Both the position numbers and the translations under genes were made by a program. 64,000 nt of DNA, taken from the NCBI RefSeq assembly GCF_002111585.1, contig NZ_LUTP01000003.1, positions 89,719 through 153,718 on the forward strand, read 5' to 3'. Shown piece by piece: positions 60,068 through 64,000 of this stretch. A model generated the notes under the pieces. It saw nothing but the letters and a program-made list of their open reading frames with translations, had not been told where the DNA came from and ran no database searches. Every line of letters starts with the position of its first letter. The first letter of the stretch is position 1. The stretch comes from Lonsdalea iberica. GTDB taxonomy: Bacteria; Pseudomonadota; Gammaproteobacteria; Enterobacterales; Enterobacteriaceae.

Positions 60068-60474
60068 TGAGAGGAGACTTTCAGCGCAGTGCCTTCACAG
60101 ATAGCTTGGCGATAGCAGCTGTCGACATCGCTCACAATCTGGCACTGATGCAGCAGCACCGCATTCGCTTTCAGGCTGGTCGCCCGGCTTTGTAATCTTT
60201 TTCTTGCTGTGGCGATACTCGGCTGAGGATCCTGTGCCGTTGCCTGGCATGAGGAACCAGAGACTTCGCCCATATCATGGAAAGGCTTCCCTACCAGTTC
60301 CTCGGCGCTTTTGTACAGTACGGCCGGCGTAGCAGGTGGAGCGGGTCTGGTTTTAGGCGTTGTTTCAATGGTTGACGGTGTCTCGGGCTGGGATGTGGTA
60401 GGCGTAGTCGATTTGTGTAGCAGAGAACATCCTGTCAGCGACAGCGATAACATTACAATGGGCAAGGCACGCAT
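60064..60474 (-). CDS. rcsF: Outer-membrane stress-sensor lipoprotein RcsF
   Basis: 136 residues with lipobox LTGC (Cys16), a Pro/Thr-rich linker (about 20-50) and a C-terminal domain with four cysteines for two disulfides (GSSCQA, HQCQI, DSCYRQAIC). It signals envelope and LPS damage to the Rcs phosphorelay through IgaA. I start at 60474 (MRALPIVML) as in E. coli; the longer frame adds seven residues. Confidence 0.93.
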   Translation of the reverse strand: MRALPIVMLSLSLTGCSLLHKSTTPTTSQPETPSTIETTPKTRPAPPATPAVLYKSAEELVGKPFHDMGEVSGSSCQATAQDPQPSIATARKRLQSRATSLKANAVLLHQCQIVSDVDSCYRQAICEGTALKVSSQ

Positions 60475-60587
60475 AGCTTTTCCTCTGGCTTTCATAAGTG
60501 CGCTTATTGAAGCAAGCTATGCGAAAAATAACAAGACGGGCCGAGGCCCGTCAGTAGGATATTTTATCGTTTCATGCAATGGGAAAC

Positions 60588-61403
60588 TTACCAACCTTTG
60601 ACGGCACCGCCATTAAAAGTTTTCAACGCGGCCTGATTCACTTCATCAGACTGGTAAGCACTGACGAATTTCTTCACATTTTCCGCATCTTTATTGTCTT
60701 CACGGGCGACCAGCAGATTGACGTACGGTGAGTCTTTATCTTCAACAAACAATCCGTCTTTAGTCGGCGTCAGATTAATCTGGCTGGCGTAAGTGGTATT
60801 GATAACGGCCAAGGCAATCTGGTCGTCATCCAGCGAACGTGGCAACTGAGGCGCCTCCAGTTCTACCAGCTTCACATGTTTCGGGTTTTCGACGATGTCG
60901 AGAGAGGTCGGCAACAGCCCAACATTGTCTTTCAGTTTGATCAGCCCCTGTTTTTGGAGTAGCAGCAGGGAACGGCCCAGGTTGGTCGGGTCGTTAGGAA
61001 TGGCGATTTGCGCGCCGTCCTGCAGTTCGCTCAGAGATTTGATCTTTTTCGAATAGCCCGCGATGGGGTAAACGAAGGTGTTGCCGACGGACACCAGTTT
61101 ATAGCCGCGATCTTTGATCTGCTGATCCAGATAGGGTTTGTGCTGGAACGCGTTCAGATCGATGTCGCCCTTGCTCAACGCTTCGTTGGGGAGAACGTAA
61201 TCGTTGAAGGTGACCAGCTCAACGTCCAGACCATATTTGTCCTTGGCCACTTTCTGGGCTACTTCGGCGACCTGCTGTTCGGCACCGACAATGACGCCGA
61301 TCTTGATATGGTTAGGATCCTTTTCTTCCTGTCCGCATCCTGCCAGCGCCAGAGCACCAACCAATGCGCCTACTGCGGCGATAGATTTCAATTTAATAGC
61401 CAT
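60588..61403 (-). CDS. metQ: Methionine ABC transporter substrate-binding lipoprotein MetQ
   Basis: 271 residues with lipobox LAGC (Cys23). NlpA-family periplasmic receptor for D- and L-methionine; conserved blocks include KIGVIVGAEQQVAEVAQKVA, DIDLNAFQHKPYLDQQIKD and IAIPNDPTNLGR. It is the third gene of the metNIQ operon, 64 bases after metI. Confidence 0.95.
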   Translation of the reverse strand: MAIKLKSIAAVGALVGALALAGCGQEEKDPNHIKIGVIVGAEQQVAEVAQKVAKDKYGLDVELVTFNDYVLPNEALSKGDIDLNAFQHKPYLDQQIKDRGYKLVSVGNTFVYPIAGYSKKIKSLSELQDGAQIAIPNDPTNLGRSLLLLQKQGLIKLKDNVGLLPTSLDIVENPKHVKLVELEAPQLPRSLDDDQIALAVINTTYASQINLTPTKDGLFVEDKDSPYVNLLVAREDNKDAENVKKFVSAYQSDEVNQAALKTFNGGAVKGW

Positions 61404-61467
61404 ATTCCTTACCTCTGCTTAACAGTCTTGTTATCACGCACTTTCAAGGTGCATGGCAATGGAACAA

Positions 61468-62121
61468 TTACTTGCGAGTGACAGCCCGAACTGCGCGATC
61501 GCCGCAGAATTGAATGATAAAAACCAACACAACCAACAGTACTAATACCGTATTCATCACCGTGGAGTTATAGCCTACATAACCATACTGATAACCGATT
61601 TGTCCCAGGCCGCCGGCGCCTACGGCACCCCCCATTGCAGAATAGCCCACCAGAGTAATCAACGTGATGGTAGCGGCGTTAATCAGGCCGGGCAGCGCTT
61701 CTGGCAGCAAGATTTTTTTGATGATCTGCATCGGCGTGGCTCCCATCGCCCGTGCGGCTTCAATCAACCCGCCGGGGATTTCCAACAGCGTATTTTCCAC
61801 CATACGGGCGATAAACGGCGCGGCACCTACGGTCAGCGGTACGATCGCGGCCTGAAGACCAATGGAAGTGCCGACAATCATGCGGGTAAAAGGAATCATC
61901 CACACCAGCAATATAATGAAGGGGATGGAACGAAAGATATTTACGATGGCCGAAAGCGCCCGGTAAAGTTTGGGGTTGGCGATAATCTGTCCCGGGCGCG
62001 TTATATAGAGAAGCACGCCGACAGGCAGCCCCAGTACGAAGCCGAAAAAGCCTGAAACCAGGGTCATCACGATTGTTTCCCACACGCCGCGGGCCATTAA
62101 CCACATCATGGCTTCAGACAT
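61468..62121 (-). CDS. metI: Methionine ABC transporter permease MetI
   Basis: 217 residues with five membrane helices and the permease coupling motif [29 protein letters not shown] segment around residues 125-150. It forms the inner-membrane channel with MetN. The metN stop overlaps its start by eight bases. Confidence 0.95.
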   Translation of the reverse strand: MSEAMMWLMARGVWETIVMTLVSGFFGFVLGLPVGVLLYITRPGQIIANPKLYRALSAIVNIFRSIPFIILLVWMIPFTRMIVGTSIGLQAAIVPLTVGAAPFIARMVENTLLEIPGGLIEAARAMGATPMQIIKKILLPEALPGLINAATITLITLVGYSAMGGAVGAGGLGQIGYQYGYVGYNSTVMNTVLVLLVVLVFIIQFCGDRAVRAVTRK

Positions 62122-63145
62122 AACCGAGTACCTCTATATTTGCGTGGTTGTCTTGCAGGAATTGAATAGCTGCCGTGGTGTCCGCTTCCGTGCCGGCCAT
62201 TTCCGCCAGCATGATGCCGAACTTAACTCCACCGGCGTAATCCATCTGCGCACTGATAATATTGTTGTTTACGTTGAAGCGCCGTGCGATTTCCGACAGC
62301 AGCGGAGCATCAACAGACTGACCGGTAAATTCCATGCGCAGCAGAGGAATACTGCCCTCATGAGGCGTTGGCGTCAGACGAGCGATATAGTCATCCGGAA
62401 TATCCAGATGTAATGTTGAATGAATGAACTTCTGAGCCAGCGGCGTTTTGGGATGAGAGAACATCTGTCCGACGGTGTCTTGCTCAATCAGACGTCCTTC
62501 ACTGATAACGGCGACCTGGTCGCAGATGCGTTTCACTACATCCATTTCATGGGTGATCAACAGAATGGTCAACCCCAAGCGGCGATTAATATCTTTCAGC
62601 AACTCCAGAATCGCGCGAGTCGTGGCCGGGTCCAGCGCGCTTGTCGCTTCATCGCACAACAGAACTTTGGGATTGCTGGCCAACGCGCGGGCGATTGCGA
62701 CGCGCTGTTTCTGGCCTCCAGATAGGTTGGCGGGATACACATCGTGCTTATCCGACAACCCAACCAGCTCCAGCAATTCATCGACGCGCTGTTTGATCTT
62801 GGCGGACGGCAGACTGTCCAGCTCCAGCGGTAATGCGACGTTACCGAATACCGTCCGGGAAGAGAGCAGATTGAAATGCTGGAAAATCATGCCGATTTGG
62901 CGGCGTGCGCGCGTCAATTGGCTATTCGATAACGCCATTAAATCCTGTTCGGCGACCAGAACGGTTCCAGATGTGGGACGCTCCAGCAGATTAATGCAGC
63001 GGATCAAGGTGCTTTTACCCGCGCCGGAAGAGCCGATGACGCCATAGATTTGGCCCGCCGGAACGTGCAGCGTAACGTCGTCGAGCGCCGTAATGGCTCG
63101 ACCGTTTTGCTGAAAAATCTTTGTAATACGAGAAAGTTTTATCAT
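62114..63145 (-). CDS. metN: Methionine ABC transporter ATP-binding protein MetN
   Basis: 343 residues. Walker [10 protein letters not shown] (residues 38-46), signature [15 protein letters not shown], Walker [14 protein letters not shown], and a C-terminal NIL regulatory domain (about 260-343) that binds methionine and inhibits transport. I start at 63145 ([11 protein letters not shown]) as in E. coli rather than at 63184. A strong MetJ operator lies 74 bases upstream. Confidence 0.95.
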   Translation of the reverse strand: MIKLSRITKIFQQNGRAITALDDVTLHVPAGQIYGVIGSSGAGKSTLIRCINLLERPTSGTVLVAEQDLMALSNSQLTRARRQIGMIFQHFNLLSSRTVFGNVALPLELDSLPSAKIKQRVDELLELVGLSDKHDVYPANLSGGQKQRVAIARALASNPKVLLCDEATSALDPATTRAILELLKDINRRLGLTILLITHEMDVVKRICDQVAVISEGRLIEQDTVGQMFSHPKTPLAQKFIHSTLHLDIPDDYIARLTPTPHEGSIPLLRMEFTGQSVDAPLLSEIARRFNVNNNIISAQMDYAGGVKFGIMLAEMAGTEADTTAAIQFLQDNHANIEVLGYV

Positions 63146-63218
63146 GAGTTCTATCAATAAGGGCCGCGGGCCGATGAATAACACTTACTTATACTGACTA
63201 TTTGTTGTCGGGATGCTA

Positions 63219-63234
63219 AGGCGTCTAGACGTCC
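63219..63234 (-). promoter_or_regulatory. MetJ operator (met box pair) for metNIQ
   Basis: AGGCGTCT followed directly by AGACGTCC: two tandem 8-bp met boxes, each 7/8 to AGACGTCT. They lie between divergent metN and gmhB and predict repression of metNIQ by MetJ with S-adenosylmethionine. Confidence 0.8.
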
Positions 63235-63327
63235 AAGTCAATCGAGATTGTAACTCTGCTATCATTCTCTCCAGCAGCGAAAACTGCGATACTACGGCGC
63301 AATTTTCTCTATCGGGAGCAAAGTAAA

Positions 63328-63900
63328 GTGGCAACCAGCGTTCCAGCAATTTTTCTCGACCGCGACGGCACGATTAATGTCGATCACGGTTATGTACACG
63401 AAATCGATCAGTTCCAGTTCATCGACGGCGTTATCGATGCACTGCGCGAGCTGAAGTCCATGGGATTTGCCTTGGTGCTGATTACCAATCAGTCGGGTAT
63501 CGCGCGCGGCAAATTTACGGAAGAGCAGTTCATGCAACTGACCGAATGGATGGATTGGTCTTTGGCCGACCGAGGGGTAGACCTGGACGGCATCTATTTC
63601 TGTCCGCATCATCCGGAAGGCTCTGAGGAAGAGTATCGCCAGACGTGTGACTGCAGGAAACCACAGCCGGGTATGCTGAAATCTGCCCAAGAGCATCTGC
63701 ACATCGATATGGCTTCTTCTTATATGGTCGGCGACAAAGTCGAAGATATGCAGGCGGCCGCAGCGGCAGGAGTAGGCACTAAAGTCCTCGTACGCACGGG
63801 TAAACCTGTGACGGAAGAGGGAGAAGAACTGGCTGATAGCGTGATAGAGAGTCTGGCAGACCTGCCTAAAGCCATAAAAAGCTTAAAAAACAAGCGTTGA
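63328..63900 (+). CDS. gmhB: Heptose 1,7-bisphosphate phosphatase GmhB
   Basis: 190 residues, a HAD phosphatase with DxD nucleophile FLDRDGT (Asp11, Asp13), ITNQSG (motif II), zinc loop CPHHPEGS...CDCRKP and [10 protein letters not shown]. It removes the 1... 7-phosphate from heptose 1,7-bisphosphate between the two HldE reactions of ADP-heptose synthesis. The start is GTG at 63328 behind GGGAG. An rRNA promoter follows, as downstream of gmhB in E. coli. Confidence 0.94.
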   Translation: MATSVPAIFLDRDGTINVDHGYVHEIDQFQFIDGVIDALRELKSMGFALVLITNQSGIARGKFTEEQFMQLTEWMDWSLADRGVDLDGIYFCPHHPEGSEEEYRQTCDCRKPQPGMLKSAQEHLHIDMASSYMVGDKVEDMQAAAAAGVGTKVLVRTGKPVTEEGEELADSVIESLADLPKAIKSLKNKR

Positions 63901-63920
63901 GGCTGAAAAACGCGCGTATA

Positions 63921-64000
63921 GCAAAAAAGATTAAAAAAGGGGTTGTGCAACCCGGAGAGATCCCTATAATGCGCTCCCACTGACACGGCAAAGCGGACAG
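63921..64000 (+). promoter_or_regulatory. rRNA operon P1 promoter with AT-rich upstream element
   Basis: TTGTGC (63943-63948), 16-base spacer, TATAAT (63965-63970), then a GC-rich GCGCTCCC discriminator typical of stringently controlled promoters. An A/T-rich UP-like tract (AAAAAAGATTAAAAAAGG) lies just before the -35. The 16S gene itself would begin beyond the window. In E. coli gmhB is followed by rrnH. Confidence 0.85.

Overview
This window is chromosomal DNA from a motile gammaproteobacterium of the order Enterobacterales. The best guess is Pectobacteriaceae (Dickeya, Pectobacterium, Brenneria or Lonsdalea-like): nearly every gene has a close Escherichia coli counterpart, the DNA is moderately GC-rich, cysG sits with cysDNC, and several chemotaxis genes are scattered among housekeeping genes. 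Family and length comparisons are from memory; no search or alignment was run.

Layout. (1) 1-10158: end of cysQ, ytfK, ytfL/paeA, msrA, tamA-tamB, ytfP, ppa. (2) 10449-12035: a chemoreceptor. (3) 12090-22201: plsY, folB, uppP, cca, ygiM, ygiF, glnE, hldE. (4) 22213-24497: ligA and ypeB, placed directly behind hldE instead of behind zipA. (5) 24525-27193: two tandem FlxA-like coiled-coil proteins and an Aer-like PAS chemoreceptor. (6) 27628-40644: barA, rlmD, relA, mazG, pyrG, eno, a secreted metallo-beta-lactamase-fold hydrolase, queE and queD. (7) 40995-51103: the assimilatory sulfate locus cysJIH, an unrecognised ParB-like gene, then cysG-cysDNC. (8) 51154-57451: ygbE, ftsB, ispD, ispF, truD, pcm, nlpD, rpoS. 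(9) 57527-63900: proS, trmO, rcsF, metQ-metI-metN and gmhB. The last 60 bases are a typical rRNA operon P1 promoter. In E. coli these blocks lie at several separate map positions.

How they work together: sulfate activation (CysDNC), reduction (CysH, CysIJ), siroheme supply (CysG) and PAP recycling (CysQ) form one pathway; hldE and gmhB both make the LPS heptose precursor; RelA, YtfK and RpoS serve stress control; TamAB, UppP, NlpD, FtsB and RcsF serve the envelope; the two receptors and FlxA-like proteins point to a flagellar regulon, supported by two sigma-28-like promoters.

Most notable points: four conserved genes (tamA, the aer-like gene, cysJ, proS) each carry one missing base in a short G/C run. 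Because proS is essential, sequencing or assembly error is more likely than gene decay. surE is missing between truD and pcm, with what looks like its last codons left behind. No mobile element, CRISPR array or tRNA was seen, and no clearly novel multi-gene system was found. The ParB-like gene in the sulfate locus and the FlxA-like pair are the least understood parts.
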